Positions 12,001 to 22,790 of a stretch of 64,000 nt of DNA are shown one piece after another. The position numbers and the translations under genes were made by a program. Position 1 is the first letter of the stretch, and every line of letters begins with the position of its first letter. Origin of the DNA: Tridacna crocea (Eukaryota > Mollusca > Bivalvia > Cardiida > Cardiidae); assembly GCA_943736015.1 (NCBI GenBank), contig OX031064.1, forward strand, positions 43,389,361 to 43,453,360. The letters run 5' to 3'. Under the pieces are notes generated by a model, which worked only from the letters and a program-made list of their open reading frames with translations, had not been told where the DNA came from and ran no database searches.

Positions 12001-15000
12001 ACAGTTCAGTGTTTTAAATGCCCTGTAGCTGCCATAAGTCAACTTTAAATAAAATCTTTCAAAATTAAAATCATTCCATTTAAATGTATAGAAATTATTG
12101 TGACGATGACTGTGTGTTACTGTATGTCAGTCTTATTTTTTAGTTCCTAAATACAATACAATACAATACAATATTTTATTGAAGTATTTAGGCCACTGGC
12201 CCATATACCATAACATATCATATAAATTATTTACAGAGTGACGTTAGATATATGTAATAAATTTACAATCAAAGTTAAAGTTAACAGTTATGTAAAGATT
12301 TAGTTATCTGAAAATTAGAGGTCATATGTTTGTAAAAACTTTTGAAAACATTTGTTGGAAGACCTTGTCTCATCTATAACTTAGACAATTACTATAAAAT
12401 AATATTAATTCCAAACTTCACATTCATGTGATTTAAGCTTTTGAAAACATTGTGCAAGATGATAATTGTTTATACATTTAACCAAGACATTTACTAAATA
12501 TAATATCAATGCAACAATTTAATCTTTTGAAAACATTGTGCCAACACTTAATATTCATTCAAAAGACTATAAAGACACTACTTAAAAACAATCGTGTATT
12601 TTAAACTCTCGATAGGGTGCATTGAAAACATTGTAAGAAAAAATAGGACAGCGAAAAAATGACATTTTGACAAACACAATACGTCAAAATAACTTATATT
12701 TTAACGTCTCGATGGGGTGCATTGAAAACATTGTAAGAAAAAATAGGACAGCGAAAAAATGACATTTTGACAAACACAATACGTCAAAATAACTTTGACG
12801 GACATAGCACTAATAAAAGCGCAAATGAAAATTGAATGATTAGGTTTAATTGTCTAACCATTACCTTTAGAAGGTTGTATTGGGGTTTAACACCACTTTA
12901 ACAGCTTAGGTCATATCATGGCGGTCGGTGACGCACATGTGTTTCCTGGCTTTCCATACCGGTACTTACACAACTTTCTTTCCAAAACCACCGACTACTT
13001 TTCTCACATGCTTCGGCAGAGGTAAGAGGCGAAAATACGCCAGAAAGAAAGTTTGCCTCAACTGGGTATCGAACTCTCAACCACCAGGTCATGAGTCCGA
13101 TACGCTCACCACTGAGCCACCCGGGCGGGCCCATTACCTTTAGAACACGATATTTAATTTTCATCCCATATGAAAATTTTTGGAAAAGAAGGAGAAACAA
13201 AAAAAGAATATTGTGACAAAAGACAGCATTACTCCTACAATCATAAGTTAAGAACCTTTAAAATCACTACTCCATCAATCCTGTTTATCAACAATTAGAT
13301 TGGGTGCATTATAAAACGTTGTGGAAAAAGTATAGAAACTAGTAATCAGCATGTTTTTCCTTTCACAGTGTCCTCTACTTATCGAATTAAATTCGGTAAT
13401 TACAGAGATAATTTTAGATAAGATTAAGTATCATGACATAACTACCTCATTATTTAATTTTGGCAGTAGTAGGGCCTTTAATGACCCTGAAAAAGTCAAA
13501 CTCACCATATATATCAATCAGGGCCCGTATTCACCAACCATTCTTAAGAACGTTCTTTGTCTTATTCTCCAGAATTTTCTGCATTTGTAAGTAACACAAC
13601 CTCTGATTGGCTAAACCATTCGGTTTAGCCAATCAGAAGTTGTGTTCCTTACAAATGTAGAATTCTTTGGAGAATAAGACTAAGAATATTCTCAAGAATG
13701 GTTGTTGAATACGGGCCCTGGAAACAAACTCCAGACCTATCGATTGTGAGGCCAGCACTCTACCTTAGGACCACAGCATTTCTTTTCTTGTGGCATAAAG
13801 AACAATTATGTAGTAATTCATGTATTTGATGAATTCATGAATTATTTAATGAATTCATATAACTTTTTCTAGGTTTCCAAGATTTTTCAATGGAGGAGAT
13901 ACGGTTGGAGGCTTATGAAGCACAGAAATCAGGAAATATTCAAGCTTTTGTGAGTATCTTCAATTCATAGCTAGGATCCAGAAATATGTTTAATGAAAAT
14001 GTTCATAAAAATTTCCTTTTCAGTTGATAAATTTTTGTATTTTGTATAAATTTAAAGATAGACAGTAGCTTTACACAAATATGCAACAATTGGTTATTAT
14101 GTTGGAAATAGGCAATAATTTGATCGCTATGCCACTGGATTGACAAGTGCAACTTACTGACCCATTGCAGACATTGCAGGTCAAGATCAGATTGCACAGA
14201 ACATGTAGTCTGATCTTAGATCTACATTGTCCAAAAAGGAGATATTATTTTCCAAAATACAATTTTGAAATAGGAATATTTCGGTTTTTACATTCTTATT
14301 GAAAAATACATCTCATTTATTTAGCAGGATAAAGGTTGAATTTGCTCAACTATTGATGGTTTTCTTTGAAATAGTAGAAAATATTGTAGGATATTAGAGA
14401 AAAATGATGGTTATCGGCATCTTCTCCTTTTTCAACAATGTTTTTTCAGAGCATTCTTCTTAGAGGTTGTTATGATCATATCATAGAAGGCTAAATTGAT
14501 TAATAGATAGTTATAAACCTTAACTGCTTGATCTTTTTCACATAATCCTGAGTTTTCACATCTCAATAGAATGAAGCTTTTGAAAATATTGTAGTTACCA
14601 GCATTTTCTCCGTTTTCACTCAATGTTTTTTACACTGTCTTAGATTTTTTAGTCACAGTTAATATGTTGTCTGCAAGTGCTCTAGTTTGGACCAATCTGA
14701 AATTTTTTGTGTTTGGTTATAATCCCCAGTTATCACAACCCTAAAGAATGAAGCTTTTGAAAACATTGTTGGAAAAGGAGAAAATGCTGGTAACCAGCAA
14801 TTTCTCCTTTTTTCTGCAAGGTTTTCTACAATAACACGTTCTTTGATTTTTAGTCGCATTTAATATGTTGGCTGCAAATGCTCTTGCTTTTGACCAATGA
14901 ATCTGAAATTGTGGTGTGAAGTAAAGAGTTATTGAATGAGAAAATGAATGAAAACATTTGAATTTCAAATGTTTTGATTTTCAGAGTTCTAACTTTGGAA

Positions 15001-18000
15001 ATACATCTACCTCCCTGTATTTGAAAGTGGCACTTTTTTTTGCCATTTAATCTTGATTTGTATTGTCCATGTTGGGGTGTGCTTGGCAACTTAAGAGTTT
15101 CCAAAAAGCAAAGAGTTCCAACTTACATCAGCTTACATAGATTGCACAGGCTGACATGGGTGTATACTTTTTGTAAAATCATCAAACCCCTTTTTCACAG
15201 AGCACGACTTATTTTATTTTCAGGAACAAAAATTCCGAAGTCTTGTGAATAGTTTGATGACCCAACGTCAAGAACTCAAAGCTCCAAGTGTGTCCTTCAA
15301 ACAAAAACTGGTATTTAGAAACCATTTCACATTTTATCACATTAGCTCCCTTGGTTTCATGGTAATATATCCATGACAAATTTTTTTATCCTATATATGT
15401 TTGATACACGTTTTGTGTGATATCATTATTGACGTCATTTTGTATGTATTTCATAGATGTGAAACCGTTTCATTGGTGTTATGTCAGGTGCATCAGTAGA
15501 TGGTTTTGTATCATCTGATCTGTGATATATATTTATGTGCTAACAAGAATCTGACATTTGTTGGTGTTTGAGATAAAATTTTCTCAGACTTGTCAAGGAA
15601 AAATGTTAAAAAGCTCACCATAGGCTGGCTTTTGGGTTATTATCACATAGCCACTCTCAGTTAAGCCTGATAGCAGACATGTTTGACATCTGAGCACAAG
15701 AAGATGACATTCTCTAACCAAAATAAATGATAAAATATGAAAAAAAAAATTCTCCCCTTTATAATATAAACACAAGGAATGCAACCTCTCTATTGCCAGC
15801 GCCAGCCCAAGACAGCCTTTCCCACCCAAAATCACCTATGAAACAAACATTGATCATAATTTCCTTTAGCATAGCGAGAGACAAGACAGAAATGTACCTG
15901 TGTGACATTCGGCAATTCCTCAGTGGACACCTTTGAACCGGAGATATCCGTCATGTTTTACAATTTTTTTGACAATTTCGATTCACTGAGGAGGCCATTT
16001 GCTGACGTCATGGGAAGAGCCAGGAAGCCTATTTTCGGATTACGTTTTACTATTATTATTTTCGTTTTTTGAGATATATTTATGGACATCACATAATACT
16101 AAAGATTTTTCTAGAAGAAGCTAACAAAAGTATTTGACCATAATTCTCTTTTAAAGAAAAGATATTTGACTCATACGTAATCCGAAAATACACTTCCTGG
16201 CCCTTCCTGTGAATCCTGTGACATCAGCGAATGGCCTCCTCGATGAATTGAAATTGTTAAAAAAATTGTAAAACATGACAGATATCTTCAGTTAAAAGGT
16301 GTCTACTGAGGAATCGCCGAATGTTTCAAGTACATTTTTGTGTTGTCTATAGCTATGCTAAAGGAAATTATGATCAATGTTTGTTTCGTAGGTGATTTTG
16401 GGTGGGAAAAGCCATCTTGTGCTGGCGCAGGCAATCGAGATGTTGCATTCCTTGTGTTTATATTACATAAGGGAAATGTTTTTTTCATATTCTATCATTT
16501 ATTTTTGTTATAGAATGTTAAATTCCTGTGATCTGAGACTCATTTAAAAACAAGATTTAAATTTGTAAAAACTTTTATCTATAACTTTATCATAATTTGT
16601 TAGATATTCCATTGCTAATAAATAAACATCTTTAGTTTTAATTTAAAATCTTGTAAATTTGACAAATCCCAAACTGTTTTCTTTTAAATATCTACATTTT
16701 CAATAACACTTTTTACAATGGAGTCTTTTTATTATTGAGTTATCATAAGTCAGTAGGTAAACCTTTCACGACAGGATTCTGATTTTGAATAACACTGAAG
16801 AAAGATACTTTCAAAGGCATTGTGGGAAAAAGGAGAAAATGCTCATAACCAGCATTTTCTCTTTTTCCCACAATGTTTTTATTCTATCAAAAACACAAAT
16901 TATCATGCGAACTACAAGTATTTTGTCGTCGGCAGATGCTTTGAATTTCGTACTTTTTAGAGTTTTGAAGAGTCAATCACCTTATATGAAGTTGTATCAA
17001 AGTTGTTACACAGGACAGTTATTCATATTGTGTTATTTTGTTGTTTTTATTTTTAGGTTGAGTTTATTGAAGATGTAAAGAAGAAAAAGAACTCTGGGTA
17101 TATATTTTTTTTTTGGCCTTTTTTTATTTTATACAGCCATTCCAGGAGGCCGCAACCTACATCGCTTTTCAGAGATTGCCATGCAGAGCGCCAGTGGGTT
17201 AAGGAAGATATAGTTGCAAGCAGTTTTCAAACAAGAATGACTAAAAATAAGATTTTGAAATTCCAATAATCTCAGATTGATCACTGCCTGTTTTAAAACC
17301 ATCATATTGTTTTGTAGATACAAGGAGTTTAACCCTTACCACGCCATCCTGGGATTTAACTTAACCCCACCCGCCCTTCCCCCTTCCCCCAAGCCCTAAG
17401 GAGAAGGACTTTTGAAAGCATTGTTGCAAAGGAAGAAAATTCTGGTAACCTGCATTTTCTCCTCTACCTACAATGTTTTCTTGCCTATCAAAGACAGAAA
17501 TCACCAGTTTGGCAACAATTTATTTGTCATCTACAAATGCTTTCAATTCGGTCCAGTGCATAATTCTGTCAGCTGGTAGAAAGTTAAGCCAGTGATTTCT
17601 GGCATCGAGACAGGTTTTACTATGTATTTGTGTATCATACCTATCTTAAAAATTGATCATCCAGATGTAACCCTTTACCAAAGAATCCCTAGTTTTTATG
17701 ACCCAGAGGAAGAAAACTTCCGAAAAGATTGTGGGAAAAGGAGAAAATGCTGGAAACCAGCATTTTCTCCTCCTTCTACAATTTTTTCTACTGTTCTAAA
17801 GTCAAGTTTCAATCTTTGAATCACATTTATTTTGTTGTTGGCAGATACTTTCAATTTGGACAAGTCTGTAATTTTTTCATTTGGTAAAGTGTTTAAAAAA
17901 AAAAATGTTTATTAAATCCTTTGGTGCCTGTAAGGAGACAATGAATCAATGAACTAGGAAAGGAGCTAATCATTGCTTCTAACTTATAACTTCTAACTTA

Positions 18001-20035
18001 TACCAAAATTATGTTTTTTTCAGATCGTTGGGACAAACAGGGCTATTCAGTGGTGAGTAAAACATTTATGTATTTTTACGTTATTATACCCCCGCAAAAC
18101 AAATGTTTTCTGGTGTATACTGGAATCAGCCTGTCTGTGCGTGGGTGTGTCCATCCGTTTCTCTGTGTGACTGTCTGTGTACAAAATACTAGCAATTGCC
18201 TGTTTCTGTAAAAGCACTGGCAGGGGTATTCAGTCGCATTTAGTGACAGCTCTAGTTTGTGTTGTACTATCTGATCTTGATCTATTCAGGACACAAATGC
18301 AACAAAAAATATGAAAGGCCCCATAAAAGTTAAATCTGATGGAAGTGGGAAGCAATGATCAAAATCAACTAAGCTTGAGCAAAGGCAATTAACCTTTAAT
18401 CTCTTCACCAGAAGACAAGTTTTTGGACTGGACAATGTTCAAGGCATCTGCAGACAACAAATTAAATCTTGTTAGTACATGTATGATGGTTTCTGACTTT
18501 GATAGGATAGAAAATATTGTGGGAAAAGGAGAAAATGCTGGTTACCAGCATTTTCTCCTTTTCCAAAAATATTTTCTGTAGGCTTCTTTCTCGTGGTCAT
18601 AAAAATTGGGGATTGTGTGGTAAAAACAGATGACAATATTTTTAATGACTCAACCAATTCTTTAGAGAATGAATGAAGCACTATGAAACACAGCACTCTA
18701 TTGTTTGATTTTTCAGCGACAAAAAAACCCACAAACCACTGTTTCCTCTGGATTTTTTTTCCTGTGCGAATTACTACAGCTATATCGTTTTACAAAAAAG
18801 AAGTAGCACCAACTCTGTTACACAAGATCAACCTTCCTGGGCTCAGATCAGACAGCTTTACATGAAATTGTACGACCTTGATATTACAACCCAGCTGTTG
18901 GACTGTCTGCAGCTTTTTAAATACATAATCCGGCAGTGTGTCAAACCATAATATTGACTTGAAAGACTGACTTGGGTCAATACTTTTTGCAGATACATTT
19001 AACTCCCCTTTCACAGATTTTATTAACCCTTTACCAACGACAAAATTTTGGCCTTGTCCAAATTGAAAGCATTTGCAGACAACAATTTTAATTTTGCTCA
19101 AATAATGCATTCTTTCTTTGACTGGGGAATAAAACATTGTAAAAAAAGAGAAAATGCTGGTTACCAGCATTTTGTCCTTTGCCCGCAATGTTTTCAAAAG
19201 CTTTTTCTTTCAGGGTCGTTCAACGTTGGGACTCTGTGGTAAAGGGTTAATAGGTAACTTGAAAGTGATATGTTGATGATTTGTTAAAACAAAATATTTT
19301 ACTTATCATCTTATAGGTGGTCAGACAAACAGCAGTTCTTTTGGCACTGGCACTACAGAGGGCTTATTTGGGTCATCCACAGGTCAGGGGTCAAGTGGAC
19401 AGTTTGCTTTTAAAGATGCAACAAGCACACCCACTTTTGGGCAGTCGGGTCAACAGAGTTTCTTTGGACAAACTACCAGTTTTGGGCAGTCTGCAAGTTT
19501 TGGCCAGACTTCATCTTTTGGGACCTTAGGAGGGTTTGGTCAGTCTGCACAACCTCAAAGTGAACAGATATTTGGACAGACAGTTAATCAGACTGGTTCC
19601 GGACAAACTCTCTTTGGCCAAACAGTTAGTCAGACTGGTACAGGACAAACTATTTTCGGCCAGACAGTTGGCCAGTCTGGTGGTACGGGACAAACTATTT
19701 TTGGACAAACCATATCTCAACCTGCACCTTTGTTCGGACAACCACAGACTCCGAAAAATACATTATTTGGTAAAAGTGAATCACCAATAAAGAGCTCTTC
19801 GTTTCAAACATCTACACCAGTGTCGAATCCTTTCGGTGGAATGGGTTCACCATCAGGTCCTGGGTTCGGTTCAGTCCAAGCGACGACAAGGACTTCTGTC
19901 GAAGCAGACCCTGAGGACAGTGCTTATACCCCGGTGGATAAATTGACAGCGGAGGAATTGGAGCAGTTCAGATCTCAAACTTTCATGCCAGGAAAAGTAC
20001 CGATAAAACCACCACCAAGAGAACTTTGTTTTTGA
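8891..20035 (+). CDS. NUP42: NUP42-like (NUPL2/hCG1) FG nucleoporin, seven coding exons found, 5' exon missing
   Basis: Exons are 8891-9039, 11872-11969, 13873-13949, 15224-15310, 17057-17097, 18024-18052 and 19317-20035. All introns are GT-AG and the frame runs through every junction, giving 399 residues to a TGA stop. Order: a Gly/Gln-rich stretch; a helical region with WPFTCIGFEKE, FQDFSMEEIRLEAYEAQKSG and FRSLVNSL (human NUP42 has FTDISPEELRLEYHNF there); then about 200 residues of Phe-Gly repeats of the FGQT and LFG kind; and a C-terminal tail with LTAEELEQFRSQTFMPGK and IKPPPREL, matching the GLE1-binding tail of the family. The human protein sits on the cytoplasmic face of the nuclear pore and helps mRNA export by binding GLE1. 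The family's N-terminal CCCH zinc finger would be on an upstream exon that I could not find. Introns are crowded with transposons but the exons look intact. Confidence 0.9.
9182..9764. mobile_element. Two TTAA-ended palindromic MITEs (9182-9409 and 9533-9764)
   Basis: These are head-to-head copies in NUP42 intron. The first starts ttaacccattaccacac and ends aatgagttaa. The second starts ttaactctttaccaaac and ends ggtaaagggttaa. Each has the central hairpin gggaaaaggagaaaatgctgg with its mirror, although the core of the first copy is shortened. Confidence 0.8.
9929..11311. mobile_element. Non-autonomous hAT-type element, 1383 bp, with perfect 8 bp target duplication
   Basis: The ends are tagggatggcaacggtt and its exact reverse complement aaccgttgccatcccta. 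Flanking direct repeats of tttattac lie at 9921-9928 and 11312-11319. Many ggttaaccggtt motifs lie just inside both ends. An 8 bp duplication and agggatggcaac-type ends are typical of hAT transposons. No transposase frame remains. It lies in the intron between the first two NUP42 exons found. Confidence 0.9.
11455..11803. mobile_element. Two diverged TTAA-type MITE copies
   Basis: A weak core lies at 11470-11535 (ggaaaaggagaaattgctgg). A better copy lies at about 11570-11803, with a clean central palindrome at 11640-11692. The right edge is about 70 bases before the 11872 exon. Confidence 0.65.
11872..11969 (+). CDS. NUP42: NUP42 second exon found
   Basis: The acceptor is tcctgcag and the donor is gtaaga. 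It encodes EVQTMFEDGKMWPFTCIGFE and more, equivalent to the human segment that precedes the helical region. Confidence 0.9.
12146..12175. repeat. Short aatac microsatellite
   Basis: Five-base units (aatac) are repeated about five times, followed by attttattg. The remaining intron sequence to 12600 shows no recognisable feature except scattered ttgaaaacattgtg remnants of the palindromic MITE. Confidence 0.7.
12595..12795. repeat. 100 bp direct tandem duplication
   Basis: ggtgcattgaaaacattgta at 12616 recurs 100 bases later, with near-identical sequence through cacaatacgtcaaaataact. Only a few bases differ, so the duplication is recent. It contains the gaaaacattgt motif of the palindromic MITE. 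Confidence 0.85.
12873..13130 (-). mobile_element. tRNA-derived SINE, 258 bp, with 15 bp target duplication
   Basis: Read on the minus strand from 13130, the head has a box A-like tggctcagtggtgagc and a box B-like gagttcgataccc, as in a tRNA-derived RNA polymerase III promoter. The tail ends gttaaaccccaatacaacc. Direct repeats ccattacctttagaa flank it at 12858-12872 and 13131-13145. It is intronic in NUP42, in antisense orientation. Confidence 0.9.
13521..13718. repeat. 198 bp palindromic element with paired CCAAT boxes, copy 1
   Basis: The ends gggcccgtattcaccaacca and its mirror enclose a near-perfect inverted repeat. The centre reads gattggctaaacc, then ggtttagccaatc. It is in NUP42 intron. 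Other copies lie at 50599, 50748, 55604, 60366 and 60787. Confidence 0.85.
13873..13949 (+). CDS. NUP42: NUP42 third exon found
   Basis: The acceptor is tttttctag and the donor is gtgagt. It encodes FQDFSMEEIRLEAYEAQKSG NIQAF, the segment most like human FTDISPEELRLEY. Confidence 0.92.
14158..14232. repeat. gatcagactgcac palindrome (diverged copy)
   Basis: gtcaagatcagattgcacag is mirrored by tgtagtctgatcttagatc, followed by acattgtcc. It belongs to the family best seen at 26350-27180. Confidence 0.7.
14366..14930. mobile_element. Cluster of three decayed TTAA-type MITEs
   Basis: Central palindrome remnants lie at about 14371-14445, 14590-14620 and 14758-14830. The third keeps the most sequence, ending in gtaaagagttatt near 14930. 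All are in NUP42 intron. Confidence 0.6.
15224..15310 (+). CDS. NUP42: NUP42 fourth exon found
   Basis: The acceptor is attttcag and the donor is gtattt. It has 29 whole codons, EQKFRSLVNSLMTQRQELKA and on, a basic helix aligned with the human VQRLINQWRNRVNELKSLN segment. Confidence 0.9.
15709..16518. mobile_element. Foldback element with ~340 bp arms
   Basis: The left arm (about 15709-16055) and right arm (about 16170-16518) are reverse complements. Shared landmarks are aaataaatgataaaatatga, cccaaaatcacctatgaaac, attcggcaattcctcagt and attttcggattacg. The spacer is about 110 bases. It lies wholly in NUP42 intron and has no coding capacity. Confidence 0.85.
16752..16970. mobile_element. TTAA-type palindromic MITE, diverged ends
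   Basis: The central hairpin aggagaaaatgctcataacc and mirror lies at about 16820-16875. The edges have decayed, so the limits are approximate. Confidence 0.65.
17057..17097 (+). CDS. NUP42: NUP42 fifth exon found (41 bases)
   Basis: The acceptor is atttttag and the donor is gtatat. It encodes VEFIEDVKKKKNS and the first two bases of a glycine codon that is completed by the next exon. Confidence 0.85.
17329..17894. mobile_element. Two TTAA-type MITEs (17329-17587 and 17667-17894)
   Basis: Each retains the central hairpin, at 17405-17475 and 17735-17790. The first begins ttaacccttaccacgcc and ends gaaagttaa. The second begins taaccctttaccaaag and ends ggtaaagtgttta. Confidence 0.75.
18024..18052 (+). 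CDS. NUP42: NUP42 sixth exon found (29-base microexon)
   Basis: The acceptor is ttttttcag and the donor is gtgagt. It encodes SLGQTGLFS and opens the FG-repeat region (LFSG/GQT). Confidence 0.8.
18396..18630. mobile_element. TTAA-type palindromic MITE
   Basis: The hairpin at 18519-18568 reads gggaaaaggagaaaatgctg and mirror. The right end is ggtaaaaac, so the terminal TTAA is lost. Confidence 0.75.
19023..19250. mobile_element. TTAA-type palindromic MITE
   Basis: It starts ttaaccctttaccaacg and ends ggtaaagggttaa. The core is at 19139-19190. The right edge is 66 bases before the last NUP42 exon. Confidence 0.85.
19317..20035 (+). CDS. NUP42: NUP42 last exon: FG repeats and GLE1-binding tail
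   Basis: The acceptor is atcttatag. It has 238 codons and the TGA stop at 20033-20035. FG motifs occur throughout (SSFG, PTFGQ, FFGQT, SFGQ, IFGQT, LFGKS, GFGS). Internal repeats of the GQTxFGQTV SQTG type suggest local expansion. The tail YTPVDKLTAEELEQFRSQTF is the conserved GLE1-binding end. Confidence 0.95.
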
Positions 20036-20053
20036 TACTCAAATTACAACTGA

Positions 20054-20632
20054 TTAATCTTTTACCGCATGATGACAACTTTTAACGACCCTGGGAGAGA
20101 AGCCCTTTGAAAACATTGTGGGAAAAGGAGAAAATGTTGGTAACCAGCATTTTCTCTTTCTCCCACAATCTTTTCTACCCTATCAAAGACAGACTTCCCC
20201 ATTTGAGCACATTGAAATTGTCGTATGCATATTTTCTCAATTTGTACCAATCTAAAATTTTGTCATTTAGTAAAGGGTTAAGCCTTTACTACATGATCGG
20301 AAGTTTTGATAATCCTGAAAAAGAAACCTTTTGAAAACATTTAAAGAAAAGGAGAAAATGTGGGGTTATCATGTTTACAACTTATACCCTTTACCAACCA
20401 AATGATAAAATTTTGGACTTGTCCCAATTGAAAGCATTTGCAGACGACAAAATAGAATTAATGTGGTTGAAAAAAAAAAAGAAATTTGACTTTAGAAGAG
20501 TAGAAAACATTGTTGGAAAAGGAGACAAGCTTTTTACCAGCATTTTCTCCTCCTTTAACCAAAATATTTTCAGAAGGCTTCTTTCTCTGGGCTCTGGGTT
20601 GTAAAAACCAGGGATTGTTTGATAAGAGTTAA
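20054..20632. mobile_element. Chain of three TTAA-type MITEs just after NUP42
   Basis: 20054-20281 is complete (ttaatcttttaccgc to gtaaagggttaa). It shares its TTAA with a truncated copy from 20278 to about 20370. A third copy runs 20384-20632 and ends gataagagttaa. The first begins 18 bases after the NUP42 stop codon, so it is probably transcribed in the 3' untranslated region. Confidence 0.75.
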
Positions 20633-20961
20633 ATGGAACTTCAGCCCAACAGAATAAGGAAAAGTAGAAAATGTATTGTTTGGAAAGGCTTCCCTTTAGT
20701 GGACAATTTTCTTGTCTTGCAGGAGACTGCTTTTGAAAGGGGGGGGGAGTAAATATTTTAAAATTGCAAGAGTTGATACCAAGCAATTTCTTCTCTACCA
20801 AAGTGTTTTTACATGTATATAATGTAATAAGAACCTTTTTGTTGGTTGTCAGTGTTTTATATGGCTGTTTTTAATTCATTTGAAGCAAAAAAAAAAAGTA
20901 TGGGAGATAATGAGTGAAGACGTTGACAAACGTAAATTTATTATCCATGAATTACTGGCCC

Positions 20962-21211
20962 TTAACCCTTTACTCCATAGATACTCATTTCTATGCATTG
21001 CTTGTAGGAGCCTTTGGAAAACATCATGGCAAAAGGTGAAATTGCTCGTGACGAGCAATTTCCCCTTTTGCCACAATGTTTTCTATGCTATCAGAAGGTG
21101 TCACATAAGTGTCACATAATTATGTGTACACATAAGAAACAGCTTCATCTTTGCTGTTATTTAGGGTAAATTAAAAATACCATAGAAATTCCTCATTGGG
21201 TAAAGGGTTAA
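20962..21211. mobile_element. Variant TTAA-type MITE with a different central hairpin, copy 1
   Basis: The outer ends are as in the main family (ttaaccctttactcc to gggtaaagggttaa). The centre is ggcaaaaggtgaaattgctc facing gagcaatttccccttttgcc, and the flanks (cacataagaaacagcttcat) are not those of the main family. The second copy is at 58473-58701. Confidence 0.85.
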
Positions 21212-21657
21212 CAAAAACATGTTCGAAAACATTCTAGAAAAGGAGAAAATGCTGGTAACCAGCATTTTCTTGTTTTCACACAAAGCTGTCCAACCTCAGA
21301 AAGACAATTTTATATTTTAAGAAACATTTGAGAATATTTGATATGGCTTGCATCACGCAAAAAGGGTCATTCGTGCATTTGGGAAAATTTGTCTTTCACA
21401 GTTCGTAGAAAAAGGAGAAATGCTGTTTAACTCGTTACCACACGAGAAAATTTTTGACTGGTCCAAATTGAAAACATTTGCAGACAACAAAATGAAGGTG
21501 ACTGAAAAATAGAAATTTTTTTTTCTGGGAAGGGTAGAAAACACTGTTGGAAAAGGAGAAAATGCTGGTTACCAGCATTTTCTCCTTTTCCAACAGTGTT
21601 TTCAAAAGGCTTCTTTGTCAGGGGTGTCAAAAGTAGGGATTGAGTGGTAATGGGTTA
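21212..21657. mobile_element. Partial and complete TTAA-type MITEs
   Basis: A core fragment runs 21212-21285. A full copy runs 21427-21657 (ttaactcgttaccacac to ggtaatgggttaa) with a clean hairpin at 21541-21601. Confidence 0.75.
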
Positions 21658-21739
21658 AAAGCATTTGTCTTTCACAGGTTGGAAAACTTTTAGGAAAAGG
21701 AGAAATGCTGGTTAAAAGCATTTAAAGATGACATAGCCT

Positions 21740-21990
21740 GCAACATGCAAAAAGGGACATTTGAACATAAGTGTAAAGTGTCCTTCCGATCAGCCTGCAC
21801 AGTTTGTGCAGGCTAATCTGAGATGGCATTTTACAACTGCATTACATTTTGTGCTACAGTAGACATGCGCAAAACAGAATATTACATAAAAACGGAAACT
21901 GTCGATTCGGATTGGCCTGCGTGGACTGTATAGGCTGATCCGGAAGGACATTTTGCACTAATGTCCAAATGCATGTTGTAGGCCAAGTGT
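21740..21990. repeat. Pair of gcaggctgatc palindromes
   Basis: Flanking phrases such as gcctgcaacatgcaaaaaggg and aaaagtgtc-type sequence surround gatcagcctgcacagtttgtgcaggctaatc and a second diverged copy at 21905-21960. The family is shared with 25185, 34290, 38755 and 63070. Confidence 0.65.
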
Positions 21991-22199
21991 TGTCTGCAAA
22001 TGCTTTCAACCAGCATTTTCTTCATTTCCTTCAAAGTTTTCAAACCTGCGAATGACAAACTTTATGTTTTTGAGTAACGCTGGGGAAAAAAAAAAAAAAC
22101 TGTGTTGTCTGCTTTTACCTTGGACATGCCGGTTTTTTGTTTGCTTTGTCAAGAGTTAAGACTTGGGATTGTGTTGTATTTGGATATACCACACTCTTT

Positions 22200-22560
22200 G
22201 GAAACTCCAATGGTCTATAACGGTAGATTAAATTTCCATTTGTCGATCACCACTTTTTAAATAGCACATTTATGTGTTCCCTGTATATCATGGAATACTG
22301 AAACTTTCATTATCACCGTTACTATAAAAAGCACATTGGTGACTGCCTCTTTAGTATATAACACGTCACTGGATATATATCATATAGAGGCAGTCACTAA
22401 TGTACTATGAATAGCACGTTGGTGACTTACTCTAGATAGTATATATAAAGACTCGGTATAATACGTTGTAAAAGCAGTCATCCATGTGCTATTTATGGTA
22501 ACAGTGTCCGATGATGAAAAAATCAGTTACCCTTGGTCGACTAATGGAGTTCCAGTGGCC
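22200..22560. repeat. Inverted-repeat element with cgatcaccacttt...agcacatt motifs
   Basis: The ends ccaatggtctataa and ccagtggcctatg are mirrored, and the inside repeats tagcacattggtgactgcct in both directions. A related copy is at about 54905-55085 and a fragment near 22990-23050. No coding frame was seen. Confidence 0.55.
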
Positions 22561-22632
22561 TATGCTTATGATAATTTTCTATTTACAAGGATGTTTTCAA
22601 AGTCTGCTGTGAGTTGTTTCAGATTGTAATGT

Positions 22633-22790
22633 GTTAATCCTTTTCCAAACAATCCTTTTGTTGTAATGACTGAAAGTAAGGATAAAGGCTTTTGAAAACA
22701 TGGAAAAACGAGAGACTGCTGATAACCAACATGTTTCCTTTTCCCATGCGCAATATTTTATATCCTTTCAGCAACAAATCCCAGGGGCAT
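22633..22790. mobile_element. Truncated TTAA-type MITE
   Basis: It starts ttaatccttttccaaac and has a decayed core near 22700-22750. The right part is lost. Confidence 0.5.

Noticed and set aside
18790..19197. 135-residue minus-strand frame
   Set aside because: It overlaps a MITE and a gcccaggtcag-type repeat in NUP42 intron, with no family resemblance or splice sites.
20391..20801. 136-residue minus-strand frame
   Set aside because: It spans two MITE fragments. Its peptides recur elsewhere in the same repeats.
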